NCBI RefSeq assembly: GCF_001039355.2
Contig: NW_019775628.1
Coordinates: forward strand, 73,622-137,621
Direction of reading: 5' to 3'
Source: Lingula anatina
Taxonomy: Eukaryota > Brachiopoda > Lingulata > Lingulida > Lingulidae
DNA: 64,000 bases
In this document: piece after piece, positions 11,801-24,000 of the stretch
How positions within the stretch are numbered: position 1 is the first letter of the stretch
Layout of the letters: each line of letters begins with the position of its first letter
Notes under the pieces: model-generated
Told to the model about the DNA's origin: nothing
The model's database searches: none
Seen by the model: only the letters and a program-made list of their open reading frames with translations
Translations under genes and position numbers: made by a program

Positions 11801-14471
11801 GGACATACATATCATATATTAAATACTCTTTCTTGCTCTTGTTTAATAAACATCTTAAGCTTATCTGTCAAGAAACAAATGTAGAAGCTTTCACACATCT
11901 AAGGTTGCTGTAGATGATTTCATAAGCCCCCCCCCCCCCCCCCCCCCCCTTTCTCTCTCTCTCTCTAAAACACCACCCCCCTCTCTCACCTCCTCCATCA
12001 TCTCGGGCTCACTGGCGGAGGCATCCCATCTGTTGTTCAGGATAAAGATGTTGGGCTTGGATAGTTTATCACTCACTCTCAGAAAGAAATTCTTCTCCTG
12101 TAAGGAAAAATAAAGAAGTGATTAGTAATACAAAGAATGTACATCAAGTTGTTATCTAATTGAGTGAATTTAAGGCTACAAATTTATGCTGAAAGCTATC
12201 AAATGAAGAATTAAATTTGATATAAACTGAAGATTCTCTGTTGCACTTATGTTTATCATAAATTTTAAGTGTCAATGCGAAAAATGCATCCGCATCATTT
12301 ATCTAGAAGTAGATTAAGAATCAAAATCACTACTCACAGTTTGCATCAAAGTGGACTCGGCATTGGCAACTAGTACAAAGACATCAGCATCCAGACAGAA
12401 TTTATCTATCCAGGCATCTGTGTCTCCCGAAACATCTACACCAGGGCTGAAATAGACATTCATGACCAGGGTTAAAATTTTTCCTGAGACATAAACCATG
12501 GCACTAAAATAGACTCATATTTTATGACCACCCTTAAATATCGCCATGAGTGAAAACGACAATAATACAGGCTTGAAAATTGACTTTCAAATTTGATGCA
12601 AAGCCTCAAAATGGAGATCAAACAAAGCCTCCTCAAACATCTACGCCAGGGCTGAAATAGACATTCATGACCAGGCTTAAAATTTTTCCCAAGACATAAA
12701 CCATGTCACTAAAACAGACTTCTGTTTTAGGACCAGGCTTTAATATTGCCACGAGTGAAAAAGACATTAATACAACCAGGCTTGAAAAAATTGTCAAATT
12801 TGAAGCAAAGCCTTAAAATGGAGATCAAAAAGTATATAAATCATGCAGAGATACACCCACTGGCAAGTCTTTAGCGAGAATTTGGAAACAGGCTGCCCAT
12901 AATAACCTCAATGTTGGTTAAACGACCAAGTATTGTAAAAAGCCCTCCAGCAGTTTTACGCTGAAACACTCCATCCATATTAGGACTAGTGGACTCCCTG
13001 GCTAAATTCTTGGATACATCATAGGGGCTTTCATTTGTGGAAATCTTGTTATTTGTCACCCACCTGTCCACCAGCACCACATCATCTCTGAGCAAGACAC
13101 ACTTCTCCTTGGGCCACTTGATTTTGATCAAGGCACTGCTGTCTAGCTTCACTCCACTCAGGGCATGGGCCAGCTCACGGACAGACTGAAATATTAAGTT
13201 ACAGAGGATTTTGATCAAGGCACTGCTGTCTAGCTTCACTCCACTATACTGATCAGGGCATGAGCTATGGCTGGTTTGATTGAAGTAGAATGCAGCAAGA
13301 TTAATCCATTTCTCATTTCAAATTCACTAGATTTATATACAACACATTAAGGCTGCAACGGGGACAGCACTTTTTTTTTCTACATGGAATTTATACTATA
13401 TATTTACAATCAAATTAATTTAATTTTAAATTGGGTCCCAATGTGTCAAAAAAATCAATTTTCATTTTTTTTTTTCAGACTAACTTACATGTATACTTTT
13501 CTGTTCATCTGAGTCCTCTGTGAGCAGGTATCCTTCATGTGTGTCTGAACCCTCCACCTGTACAAAGCAGTTTGTGGTGTGTCCTATACCACTGGGTAGC
13601 AGCTTGGTCTTCAACATGGCATTGATCACTGTGCTTTTACCATTTGAGGTCCTGCAGTCAATAATGATAAATAATTAATATCTAGAGAATATACAGTTAA
13701 TAACCTAGTCCTGAGGATTCCTCTGTAACCTATAGGACCTCATGAGAAAATCTGAAACAATCAGCGATGAACTGGAACTCCTGAACGACTAAAAAAATAC
13801 ATTGAGTTAGTATACAGTTTAAACTGCTACCACAATACAACTTTAAATCACATGAGGATGATTACCACATAACGTTCACAGTAAACTCAACACATCTTAA
13901 GTTATAGTATTTAATTTGTCCCATCCAAACAATAAAATTTTAAAACAAGTGCCCCTTAGAATTCTGGTCTAATGCAATAAAACATACTGTACCTTCCAAA
14001 AAAGACCACCTTCATATGGTCCCTGGACAGGACCTCTCCAATACCAGCCACTTTCCCCTTGAAGGCTTTCACTTCTTCTAGCTGTTCACGGGTAACAATG
14101 TTGTCTCCTTCTGGTATGCCTGATGTATTATACATAATAATATAATATCATATACAAATCCATTATTTCATAATGAGGAGAGAGAGAGAGAGAGAGCTAG
14201 AGAGAGAGAGATAGCATTACAAAAAAAAAAGTACAACACAAAATGAATGACTAGGCAACCCTATTTGCTTATTTCACTTACCAGTAAGAAAAGCATCAGA
14301 TTCGCTGATATAGCTTGTAATAGTCTTGAAGATCTCATTGACTTTGTTCTTGGCATGTCCAAATATTTTGAGAGGGGAGGCGGTGTGACCATGGCCATTG
14401 CCTAGTTGGCGTGGAGGTGTGTGGGGAGATTTCGACATTGGGTAGCGAGAGTGGTCAACAATGCCGGACAT
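5860..14471 (-). CDS. MFN2: Mitofusin (outer mitochondrial membrane fusion GTPase)
   Basis: Coding exons in transcript order are 14282-14471, 13993-14119, 13489-13651, 13064-13185, 12338-12446, 11990-12097, 11548-11701, 11034-11101, 10456-10577, 9977-10103, 9524-9628, then one of 9166-9268 or 8440-8542, then 7618-7838, 6989-7135, 6587-6783, 6194-6328 and 5860-5929. Phases all agree and give 755 residues, close to vertebrate MFN2 (757). The dynamin-like GTPase domain is intact: the P-loop GRTSNGKST lies near residue 104, DSPG near 199 and NRWD near 259. HR1 follows. A two-pass membrane hairpin lies near 605-640 ([19 protein letters not shown]), then HR2 ([20 protein letters not shown], running on) to the C-terminus KQYLKHDV. 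Mitofusins tether and fuse outer mitochondrial membranes. The protein is a general invertebrate mitofusin; the MFN2 symbol reflects best resemblance, not proven one-to-one orthology. It shares an upstream region with CENP-S on the other strand. The duplicated exon pair is described separately. Confidence 0.97.
6321..6472. repeat. Tandem triplication over a mitofusin 3' splice site
   Basis: Three units of about 50 bases (6321-6371, 6372-6419, 6420-6472) share the core CTCCCTGGAAATAACA plus ATATTGAAACTT. The first unit contains the acceptor used for exon 6194-6328. The other two carry extra acceptor-like copies just upstream in the transcript. Confidence 0.8.
6870..6920. repeat. CT-rich and (ACGC)/(AC)n microsatellite
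   Basis: Simple repeat in a mitofusin intron. It passes from TCTCTC through CACGCACG into a CA run. Confidence 0.9.
8440..8542 (-). CDS. Mitofusin alternative exon, proximal copy (12b)
   Basis: This 103-base exon encodes [18 protein letters not shown] followed by 16 more residues. It is closer than 12a to the vertebrate segment (which has the pattern ELHxHIEExLGRN), so it looks like the ancestral form. About 9 of 34 residues match copy 12a. Splicing both copies in series would add 206 bases and shift the frame, so they can only be used one at a time. Confidence 0.85.
8744..9077. mobile_element. ~330-bp MITE, family 1 copy 1 (TTAA ends)
   Basis: A non-coding element bounded by TTAA and carrying inverted ends of the form AAAGGGATAAYAACTCTTCG (this copy slightly diverged). 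Near-identical copies lie at 19157-19501 and, inverted, at 44911-45235. The TTAA boundary is the target site typical of piggyBac-type elements. That assignment is inference, since no transposase is present. It sits exactly between the two alternative mitofusin exons. Confidence 0.8.
9113..9158. repeat. Four spaced AGGTCA-like direct repeats
   Basis: On the plus strand the motif (A/G)AGGTCA(T/C)CC occurs four times at roughly 10-12 base spacing. In the mitofusin transcript this reads as repeated TGACCT starting about 8 bases after the donor of exon 12a. It could be an intronic splicing element or a nuclear-receptor-like half-site cluster. The sequence alone does not decide. Confidence 0.6.
9166..9268 (-). 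CDS. Mitofusin alternative exon, distal copy (12a)
   Basis: This 103-base exon lies between AG and GTATAA splice sites and encodes [18 protein letters not shown] followed by 16 more residues. It starts in phase 0 and ends in phase 1, exactly as exon 8440-8542 does, so either copy can join exon 9524-9628 to exon 7618-7838. It keeps the ELH, E, N-L-Q-A and C positions but has lost the G-R-N of the other copy and of vertebrate mitofusins, so it is the more diverged version. Its 3' splice site has a poor pyrimidine tract, consistent with regulated use. It falls between HR1 and the membrane hairpin, at residues 466-499. Confidence 0.8.
11926..11970. repeat. Poly-C run followed by (CT)n
   Basis: About 23 consecutive C bases followed by a CT microsatellite, in the mitofusin intron just after exon 11990-12097 in transcript order. 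Length calls here are likely error-prone. Confidence 0.9.
12430..12780. repeat. Direct duplication at the acceptor of mitofusin exon 5
   Basis: The block beginning CATCTACACCAGGGCTGAAA near 12430 is repeated with changes from about 12638 (CATCTACGCCAGGGCTGAAA). The copy includes the end of exon 12338-12446, its 3' splice site and more than 120 bases of intron. Confidence 0.8.
13205..13250. repeat. Partial copy of mitofusin exon 4
   Basis: About 37 bases matching GATTTTGATCAAGGCACTGC and the following exon sequence at 13127-13163 recur here, just upstream of exon 13064-13185 in the transcript. The copy lacks a complete exon and is probably not used. It would read [13 protein letters not shown] a second time. 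Confidence 0.75.
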
Positions 14472-15551
14472 GGTAGATCAAAAACACTAGGAGAAGAAAG
14501 TATGAAATATTATGACCACATCATTTAAAGTTTTCATCATTTGAACACCACCTTGCAATTTACAGATTTATACTAAGTTTTACTAAAAATGTGCATTGTC
14601 AAGGATATTGCTACAGTATGCAATACAGCGCAACTCAGCACAATATATTAGAAAAAATTAGTCCAGTCCCAAGCATAATAGGGTAAGTAATATTGTTGAT
14701 GGAACTTCACAACTCTGCACAACTTGTTTGTCGTCAGGTTGAGGTGACAGGTAAAATAGAAGTTTGAGAGCTCCAACATTGTGGCTGCTTGGGCTAATGG
14801 TCTTCATAACACGTTTTCTGAGGCTTTTGCTTTCATGCGTCAGCAAAGCGTATATATCAATATCGTCCACAGGAGTGTTAACAAATAAATGTCGTGATAT
14901 GTCAATATTCTAAATGCTACAGAGAAGTATACAAATTTGAAGTGGCTCTCATCCATGGAATATAAATTAATGTTCTGCGTATATGGTTAAGGTGGCACAA
15001 CAACGAAAAACTGAATATTCTCCACTTACTATCGAAAGCAGAAAACAAAGAAATTTCACATACAAATGCACAGTGTCTGACTCAACCTACGCACGTTCTC
15101 CCATTTAAATTAAAGAGCTCTACGCCGATTATGAGCCAGTTGACGACCAAATTGAAGGAAAACTCAGCCAAAAATAGATGTGCGTGTACCTTTTTTGAGT
15201 AAAATCCTTTCTCGAGTACTGTTTGTCTTCGGAATTAAAAACTGTCGTGTTTTTAAAAGGTTTACGTAAGGTCGTCAGCTTCCGAAGGACTCCATGCTTT
15301 TTCTCATTTCCGAGATTGCGCGAGATGCAACTAAAAAGAAAGATTCAGAAAAGTGAGAATTCAAGGTCATTGGTAATATATAAACTAGAATTAATGGATA
15401 AATATATTTACATTACAAATATCTGATCGTCACAAATTATACCATTTATCATTTTTTAAAGTATGGATTATGGATGAATCTAGATTTTTAAAATACCGTT
15501 TGTTCCGCATCGATCCCCAATTTGTATGTATTCCTTGCGCCAAATTTCAAC
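14472..15551. promoter_or_regulatory. Shared upstream region between mitofusin and CENP-S
   Basis: About 1.1 kb separates the two divergent start codons and no coding exon is seen. An AG just before the mitofusin ATG (near 14490) suggests a 5' UTR intron, so the mitofusin transcript probably starts further up, nearer CENP-S. No TATA box or other core element could be assigned with confidence. A bidirectional housekeeping promoter is inferred from geometry only. Confidence 0.45.
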
Positions 15552-17684
15552 ATGTCAGACGATGAGGACTATGAAAAATTGGCGCATCAACAGGTATAAG
15601 GGCATATTTATCCCAAATATTTATCCTTACTTGCAATTATTTATTAAATAGCATAACATTCCCGTTTTAGTAGTTTGGTATCTGCTGCCTTCTCCATAAA
15701 AAGGCTTAGAATCCCCCCCCACCCCAACTCGTACGTCTCTGTGATATTTACAAATATTACAAGTAGTAATGCTTTAATGCCTTTGATGAATTAAATTCAG
15801 TACGTATAGTAACGATTGTGCCCGAAATAATATTAATTGCTTGGAAGTTGAAACAATACATAGAACAGGCATGCCTTAAAACTTGGCAACTGTAAAGTCT
15901 AGTCTGTCAGTGTCAAGGAATACTGTGACATTGCCGTACACGTTTTCTACTGAAGACAGCAGTTCACTTAATTACAGGAGAGGTACAAAATCCCACATGT
16001 CATTTTTAAATGTTACTGTAGTTAACTCAGACATTAGAAAGGGTGGGTGGCCGGGCTTGGAAAAAACCTCCCTGAAGGCCAGAAAAGGTCTGCTCTGAAG
16101 TAAGTTTATCTAGTGCAGAAGTTCTGTACCATTTATCAAGTTGGGTCAACTAAGAGGGTACGACAAAAGGTCCACATTTTCAGAAAGAGAACCCATGTTT
16201 TGACATTTGTGCCTTCAGACCAATACATGAGTAGATCTACTGGTAACCTTGCTTCTCTCATCATAAGGGCAAATCCAGAGATATTTTCTGACAGTCTTGC
16301 AAGTTACCTTTGTTGATCCATCCAGCATTTTTGTTCATCTTCCAACAGAAAAAAAAAATAGATGCCTGTCAATCAACTTGAAAAAATTCTGACCAGAAGA
16401 CCCAGAAGATGCCTTCCATCTGCCATTGCATTACGTAAGTGCTTTTTTTTTACATTTCAGAAACTGAAGGCTGCCGTCCACTACACTACAGGACAGATAT
16501 GTGAGGAGTTTGCCGAGGAGGAAGAGGTCACTTATAGCAGACAGTTCATAGCGGCCGTCACTGAGGCTGCATACAAACAAATACAGTCATATGGCAGGGA
16601 TTTGGAGCTGTTTGCTAGGTATGCAAAGAGAGAATCTAACATTATTTCAGGGATGAGACTGCCATTTAGTGAAAAAAGGCTGAAAATATGGATTTGGGTC
16701 CAGGGGCCCTTCTTCATGGATCTCAAAAATGATATTTTGGAGAGGGTGGTCCAAAATGTTGGATATCCACCAATAATATTAAAAAAAACTCATTACTGTT
16801 ATTTGCAATCTAAGATTTTGGTTGTTTGTGTGATGTACACATGTTCACAGAGTGATTTTTTTTCCAAGTTAAACTGCCAGCTTTAGTTTCTAAGATGTTT
16901 CTGTTAGTTTAAAATAAGCTTTGGTAACCAGTTTTAGATATAATTTCAAATTTTAAATATTAACTAGTACTTTGTTTCATATCCATTTAGCTCAGATTGA
17001 TTTGTTTTTCGAAATTCCTGAATGACCATTTATATTATTTATTATATATAATGACTACAGAATGCTTGTGCTCCATTGTTGTTATGTGATGTATATTTAA
17101 TATTAACAGGCATGCCAAGAGGATGACCATTCAACCTGATGATGTGAAGTTACTTGTGAGGAAAACCCCACAACTGGTAGGTACACATAAATCCACATTT
17201 CAGTGTTTTAAACCAGCATACAAAATATTAGATTATCTTATTATTGTTGTAGTTGTTTATATCTTCTAGAACCTACATATAGTTGAAAATCGAGATAAAT
17301 GTGATGTGTTTATGGAGGATTGCCTTTAAAATTTACTTTTGAAAAAAAAAATCTGTACAAAACTCTGAAGAAATAGGCAAGCAGCACCGTATTGCACTTA
17401 TAGTGATATTTACAGGTAGAATTATAAAATAATCTCAACAAGAACAATCATTGGTACATTTCACCCAAATTCTGGCTAGCTTTAATATTTTAAAACCATT
17501 ATCATCCCTTCAGCATGAATACATCAGTCAGTTGTGTAAGGATGATGAAGAGGACAATGGACAGAAGAAAAAACGGGGAAAGTCAACCAATAAAGGAGGC
17601 AAGAAAAAAACAAGTTCAACATTGACTGACACTACAAATATAGGAGAAGACTCCAGTGAGTCACGTCTGTTCCAGGACAGTTGA
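15552..17684 (+). CDS. CENPS: Centromere protein S / MHF1 histone-fold protein
   Basis: Four exons, 15552-15593, 16461-16618, 17110-17176 and 17514-17684, join in phase to give 145 residues, about the usual size. The histone fold is clear: KLKAAVHYTTGQICEEFAEE, then RQFIAAVTEAAYKQIQSYGR, then LELFARHAKRMTIQPDDVKL and LLVRKTPQL. Family members pair with CENP-X, act in the CENP-T-W-S-X complex at kinetochores, and bind DNA with FANCM in Fanconi-anaemia repair. The lysine- and serine-rich tail (KKKRGKSTNKGGKKK) is typical and unstructured. The start is the first ATG of a short acidic exon (MSDDEDYEKLAHQQ). The long ORF running past the second exon's donor is intron read-through. Confidence 0.95.
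16264..16430. mobile_element. ~167-bp MITE, family 2 copy 1 (diverged)
   Basis: Carries the family core ATCCAGAGATATTTTCTGAC, then TTTGTTGATCCATCC and AGAAGACCCAGAAGATG. It lies in the first CENP-S intron, just before exon 16461-16618. The other copies are at 21782-21948, 38757-38922 and 59974-60130. Confidence 0.75.
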
Positions 17685-19931
17685 CATGGTATTGAGGAGA
17701 GGTTTATGGTAAAAGTTTTGCTACATGTCACAGTTATAGGATAATGATCCTCAGAGAAGGGTGTGTTGGATCAGGCAAAAAAACTTACACTATAGGCTTG
17801 ACTTAAATTTTGTGTCACTATTTTTATGTTTTCTGTAATTGGTGATGTGTTGTTTCGAAAGTAGTGTTATAAAAAGCACATAACAAAAAGCAATTATGTT
17901 AGTCAATCAAAGGCATTCTGAACTAAACCTCTTTTTGAACATCATAGTTGAAACAACAGCTACATCTGTCAGAAGGATTTAATGTCTTTATTGAGATCTT
18001 GTTAATATTTAATCAGACCTCTTTTGTGTTTCCATATATTGAAGAAATCATTGTTTCAGTTAGATCATCCATACGTTATGTAAAAAGAATCAGCAGTATG
18101 TACCAGGTACATAGATAAACTTTCAAGGTCTTTTTTTCATAAACAGTTGACTGTACACGTAAAACAATTGAATGCTTAAGTCATGATTAAAATATATTTA
18201 TATAAAATTCACAAAAAAATCTGTTGCTTCTTGATATGCGAAAAATTTAACCTTAACCAAAATAATACACTGAGTAAAAATGTTTTGTTAAAATAAACCA
18301 CTGTTTACTTGTTCAAGTAAAATACACATTTCAAATACATGAAACCCATTGCTTTTGTTTGTTGCTTCAACAACATTCTACAAATTGCACAATGTATATT
18401 GCTACATGTACTTATCCAGTAATAACAGGCACTTAAGTCTTATATATATTTTATACACCGAGCAAAAATATAAATGCCTCATGCAATACCTGAAGCATTT
18501 TATCAGCATTTTACCATTATGTGTTTTATATGCATTAAATCATACAAAGTAAATTTTGTTCAAAGTGCTACAGATTACTGTCTGTAGCCCATTACATGTC
18601 GTTATTTACATGGGGAATTTATATTTTTGCTCAGTGTATGATATGCTTTTGGCACAATCAAGGGATTCTTTGGTGTTTCATCATTAAGTAGTAAAAAGAA
18701 TCTATATAATGATATAAAAGTCTATAAGGAGTTCTAATTTTGGCACAATATCTCAAATCTACAATATCACTAATTTGAAATATAGAGAATGAACTTTAAA
18801 TTTGTGTAAAATTGTTTGAATTGATGCATTCTGTGTTATATTTAATGTAATACATGTACCAGTTGATTAACATTTCTAAAAAAAAAAAAAAAAAAAACTT
18901 CTGTTTACTGGTGGTCTGGAAATATCCTTTTAATTTGTTTTGTATGCTTCTGTTAGGCATAATGGGTGATGTGACCTGACATCTTCAACACCTCTACATG
19001 TATAACAAAAGTACACTGATCTGAAAACAGTCTTTGTATACCAAGTCCTACCTTGGACTAAGACCCAAGTCCCTGGAGTATTTAAAAAGATGCCAAAGTA
19101 CTTCTCAAGCACTTCAGACCATCAGTAAGCAATTTTCCCTAGCAAATAACCTGAGCTTAAAGCAATAATAACTCTTCGTTTCGGTCAAAAAATGAATTTT
19201 CCTGGAGTAAACAACAATTTTCCCATACTTACCAATTGTTAATGAATCCATTTTTACATTCAAAGTTAGTCCCTGGTTTTTTTCTAAAAAGTTTGGTTTT
19301 TTGTTAAAATCTCTTAAGAGATTTTAACAGAGTATAGACATCAATGGAGGTCACGTGGTCTAAAGACAAGTTCAGATATCAGAATAAAAGCTATAACTGA
19401 TGTTTTTGTGGTAAAACAGAATATATTATATTTCTATGAGTTATTCACAAGGTTTTTATTGTGAAATATAGATCTCATACGAAGAGTTATTATCCCTTTA
19501 AGACCTTTATTTTTTTAAACAAAATTTTAACTCTAAAAAACTGAAGAATATAAGTCTTTTATATAAACCTAGTATGACATTCCTGAGGCTCACATAAAGA
19601 AAGCAGGCTTAATTTCAGTCTATTTCCCAGCTGTACCACATGGGGACTTCATATAAGATCTAAAATATTTAGACTCTTTGACTGCCTTTGATCGGTTCAT
19701 CTGATAACTTTTCAAAACATGTTTTTGGAAGGAGTTCACTCTATTGTCTTGTTTTTATCATTATACATAATTAAATTTGTTCGTTTCGTTTCGCATGGCC
19801 AAACAGCCTGCATCCTCACATTCTCAATTTCTCCATTTTTCTAACCATTCCATACATACTCTTCACATTTATTTCACAATGGTAGTGATCCCATAAATCA
19901 AGGAAACAATCCTGCACAAGTGGGTGTATTC
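17685..19931. other. Intergenic: CENP-S 3' UTR, MITE, GLUT 3' UTR
   Basis: AT-rich, with no recognisable coding exon. It holds an A run at about 18879-18897 and the second family-1 MITE. The right end is presumably the 3' UTR of the GLUT gene on the minus strand. Confidence 0.6.
19157..19501. mobile_element. ~345-bp MITE, family 1 copy 2 (TTAA ends)
   Basis: Same orientation and nearly the same sequence as 8744-9077, with TTAA at both boundaries and ATAATAACTCTTCG at the ends in inverted orientation. It contains a short internal palindrome (AAATCTCTTAAGAGATTT) that the first copy has only in part. No open frame is seen. Confidence 0.85.
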
Positions 19932-21012
19932 CTAAGCCTTAATGTCCCTTTCCCTCAATTCGTTGATGGGTTTTCCGCTGACCCTTGACTCAAACAACAA
20001 GCACATGTCGTGGGCCGTCTGCCCCTTGGTCTCTGGGAGCTTGATGTAGGTGAAGAGCCAGAACAGAGCCAGCAGTCCCGTGAATGGCAGGAAAGAGTAG
20101 TCCTGTAGGTTTTTCTGAAATGTACAGTGAATTTGGTTTTGAACCAAGTTGAAGCTTTTTTGGATGTAATTCACAGCGGTTTACAGCAGTTCCATCAGTT
20201 GTTACAGTAAATTCCCCAAAAGAAATCAATCAAGATGGGTGTACATGTACCTGTGATCAGACAAGTCTAGAAAACGTGGGATTCTAGGTTGGACAAAAGC
20301 AAACTTAATTTCCTTACTAGTACCTTGTTCAAATTATTTTTTTAAAAATCCAGAAGATTAAAAGGAAAGGGAGGGGGGCACCCATTTCCCTAGCACCCAG
20401 ATGTATTTACCTTTGCCTGTATGGTTGCATGGGTAAAACAGTCCCACCATAAAGTTAGCTGCCCAGTTCCATGTGCCAGTACTTACCTGTATGGTTTGGT
20501 ACAGCAGTTCTTACTATTAAGTTAGATGCCCAGTTCCATGTACTTACCTGCATGGTTGGGTACAACAGTCCCACCATAAAGTTAGCTGCCCAGTTCCATG
20601 TACTAGTACTTACCTGTATGGTTGGGTACAACAGTCCCACCATAAAGTTAAGTGCCCAGTTCCATGTACTTACCTGCATGATTGGGTACAACAGTCCCAC
20701 CATAAAGTTAGCTGCCCAGTTGCAGGGAGTCGCTAAACTGGAGGCAGCTGAGCGAGCATTCTGGGCAAACAGTTCAACGGTTAAAAACCACGGAATAGAA
20801 CCTATAAAGAGCATCATCTTTTTTATATATTAAAATATTAAAATAATATTATAATCGTATCAAATAAATCACAATATGGAGCTTTTGTTTTATTAATTTA
20901 TATGAAGCTGTTACAAAAATATCACTTTTATAATTACATATTTTAGAACTTACATTTAAGTTAAGAAACCATTACTAAATCTCTGAAATAAAATTTTCGA
21001 ATTGATCTTTTT

Positions 21013-21064
<52 letters not shown>

Positions 21065-24000
21065 CCTTTGGGTCTAGTTGCTTACAAATTGCTGTTTGTG
21101 TGCTTAATTACAGTCTAGTAGTTGTTAAATTATCAGTAAGACAAAAAATGAATGTACTTGCCTGGCCCAACAGAGAAGAATATTGTAAAGCTTATCATGC
21201 CTACAATGCTTATGTAAGAAATCCACTCTTTCTGAAATTTTGAAAAAAATAATTTTTTTGAATATGAATACCTGTGACTTTTTCTTTTTTTTTCAATCCC
21301 AAATATATTATGATTTTAATCTTCCAAAACTGTTATACAGTATATCACATATATAAACATATATAAAATGTGCATGTTCTCTCTGAATAAAACCAAAAGA
21401 CTTTAATAACCTGCGGATTTAGTGGATCACTGTAGACAAATGAAATGGTCATCACTACAGTAAATATACACATTCCTCCCAGTCCCACTAGATGGAGTGT
21501 GCGTCTGCCAGCCCTATCTACCAAGACGGCACTGATCCCTGTCATCACAAACATGATTCCTCCCATTCCCACAGTAGCATAGCTGGCATCCGTGTCATTA
21601 AGACCAGCCTGCTCATAGATCATAATGGAGTAATAGGTCACCTGGAAATATTGTAAAATAGGAATAATTATAAGTTTGCTTTTTGAGTCCTTTTCCAAAC
21701 ATTTTGAAATTCATATATTTCAGGACAGCTATAATTGTAGGAATATTAACAACACTCAATACAAAAGGCCACACCTCTTGCGGGGGCAGATCCAGAGATA
21801 TTTTCTGGCCATCTTACAAATTATGTTTGTTGATCCATTTTCCATTTTCGACCATCTGCTGTCAGATAAAATTAGATACGCGTCAATGTAGACTTGAAAA
21901 TCTGACTGTCTTTCAGAAAACAAAGAAGGCATCCTCAGTCTGCCCCTGTCTCGTAGCTAAGTACTTACAGCATTGATTCCTGACAACTGCTGCGATATGT
22001 TAGCAACCAGGGCAATCATGAGGGGCTCTCTCAGCATGGGGTCTCGGAAGAGTTGACAGACAGTTACCTGGAAACAAGGGAAATATTACACTGATATACA
22101 ATAGTGTAAGAAAGCTTCAGGACCTACGAGAGACAAAGACATTGCCATGCAGAGAAAGGTGTCTTTATTCAATTTTAATCACATATTTATAACAATTTGC
22201 TAGTCAAAATAACATTTTTTCATGTGTACCTTTTTACTTTCTGATGAGAAACTATAGAAGATAACTCTCACATACCTAATGAATGCCAACACATCTTTTA
22301 CCTTTGACTTCATTCAAGTACACGTGAAAAGAATACTTCTACAGTCACTTAGCTTTGAACCCAAATAAACCTTATCATAGTACTACCTTTGGTAAGTGTT
22401 TGTTGCGCTCATGCTCATTTTTCATTTCAACTATTTCATGCTCCACTGATTTGGCAACAACAGTGTGCCTGAACCACATCAGTGCTATGACAACAGAAAT
22501 AAAAGAATTAATAAATAATGAATAATACTGTAATTAAAGAGAGGTCATAAACCCTTACCAACTGATTAAAACTATAAAAAATTAACAATATTTAAAAAAC
22601 TGTCATAAAAGCATGAAAAAAAAAAAAACATTTACCCATCAAATCACACTGGGTCATGATAGAAGTCCAAGAAATGCTTCATTTTTTTTCTTTAAAGTCA
22701 GTAGGAGTATTTTTAGGCCATACATGTACGTGTGACACAGGGGCCATTCAGAATAGATGATTGGAGTACGTACTATAACTGATTCACCAATGGAATATGG
22801 CCAACCCCACTTCAAAAAAGCAATGCCACTAATTCCATCATGAACTCCCCATCTCCGCACAGGCTGTAGCTGCAAGTCCCCAGCAATAAAACCTTGGAGC
22901 TGAGATTTAATCCGTTTAATGGTGTGTGTGGAGGCGGGGAGACCACTGGGAATCAGTGGCATCGCTTATGAAGTGTGATTGGCCATATTTAGTTGGCGGA
23001 TCAGTTAGTACTCGGATCATGTATTCTGAATGGCCCCACTATGTATTTACAAACCTTTGCGTGCCTTCTCCTCCTGGTGTTTATTAAGCAGTAGATATCT
23101 GGGACTGGCAGGACACATAGGAAGCAGGACCAACTGTAGCACTGCAGCAACTGCAGGGGCACCTGTTGACAGCAGATAATAATTAACTCAGGAGAAAATG
23201 TCTGCTTTAAGAAGGGAAGTAAGGTATAATGGCTCTATTATATCAACTGGGAAAGATTATCAATTTTTCAGACACAAAATTTTGAAATCATTAAAAATAT
23301 ATTTCTTTGTAACAATTTGGGCTTTTATTGTAAAGAATACAACTATTAAGGGGCCCGCACACGGTGAGCATTTTTCTGCGCCGTTTTCTCATCATGTGCG
23401 GGGGTATTTTGGTGAGATTTTTGCCTCACGCGCGGCTGAGCAAAATTTCTCATGTGTTTTATTTTTTTGGTCTCTTGACTCAAATGTCTCAGCGTGTGCG
23501 GGGTGCAAGCGCCGATTGCTCACGCCATGCTAACAATGCGCATGTGCCAGTAGCCGGAAACAAACAAAAACGGCAGCCCCCAGCGAAGTCAACAAAAATG
23601 TACACAGTTATACATGTAGTTAGTCTAATTGATTAACGTGGTCACCATTATCCATTACTATCAGAAAAAAACAACAATATGTAATGTTTCCTTAAACACA
23701 TGATCCCACAGTTCACAGTGCGTCCGCTAGGGGCAGGCCGGGAGGCAGCTCTGCTGAGCAAAGAGCGCATCGTTTGCGGGGAGCCGAGGAGCGCGAGCAT
23801 CTGGCGCAGCGCAAGTGGCGCGCGCCAAATGCTCACCGTGTGCGGGCCCCTTAGGTAGTTTGCTTTTTGATCCTGTTGCTACCACTCAATAGGAATGTTC
23901 TCATTTTAAGAATTTATACAGGTTCTGTAAAATCCACAATTTTCCTGGTTGAAATGATTGAACCATTATCATATCCACTATTTCAAAATAGATAAAACAT

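Noticed and set aside
12871-13239. 122-codon minus-strand frame with duplicated [13 protein letters not shown]
   Set aside because: Mitofusin exon 4 plus intron, including the partial exon copy. It is not a distinct gene.
16362-16886. 174-codon frame around the second CENP-S exon
   Set aside because: Only 16461-16618 is exon. The upstream part is MITE and intron, and the downstream part is intron past a clear GT donor.
20455-20817. 120-codon minus-strand frame with a repeated motif
   Set aside because: It is the GLUT exon read through the tandem donor array; treated as a repeat, not a separate protein.
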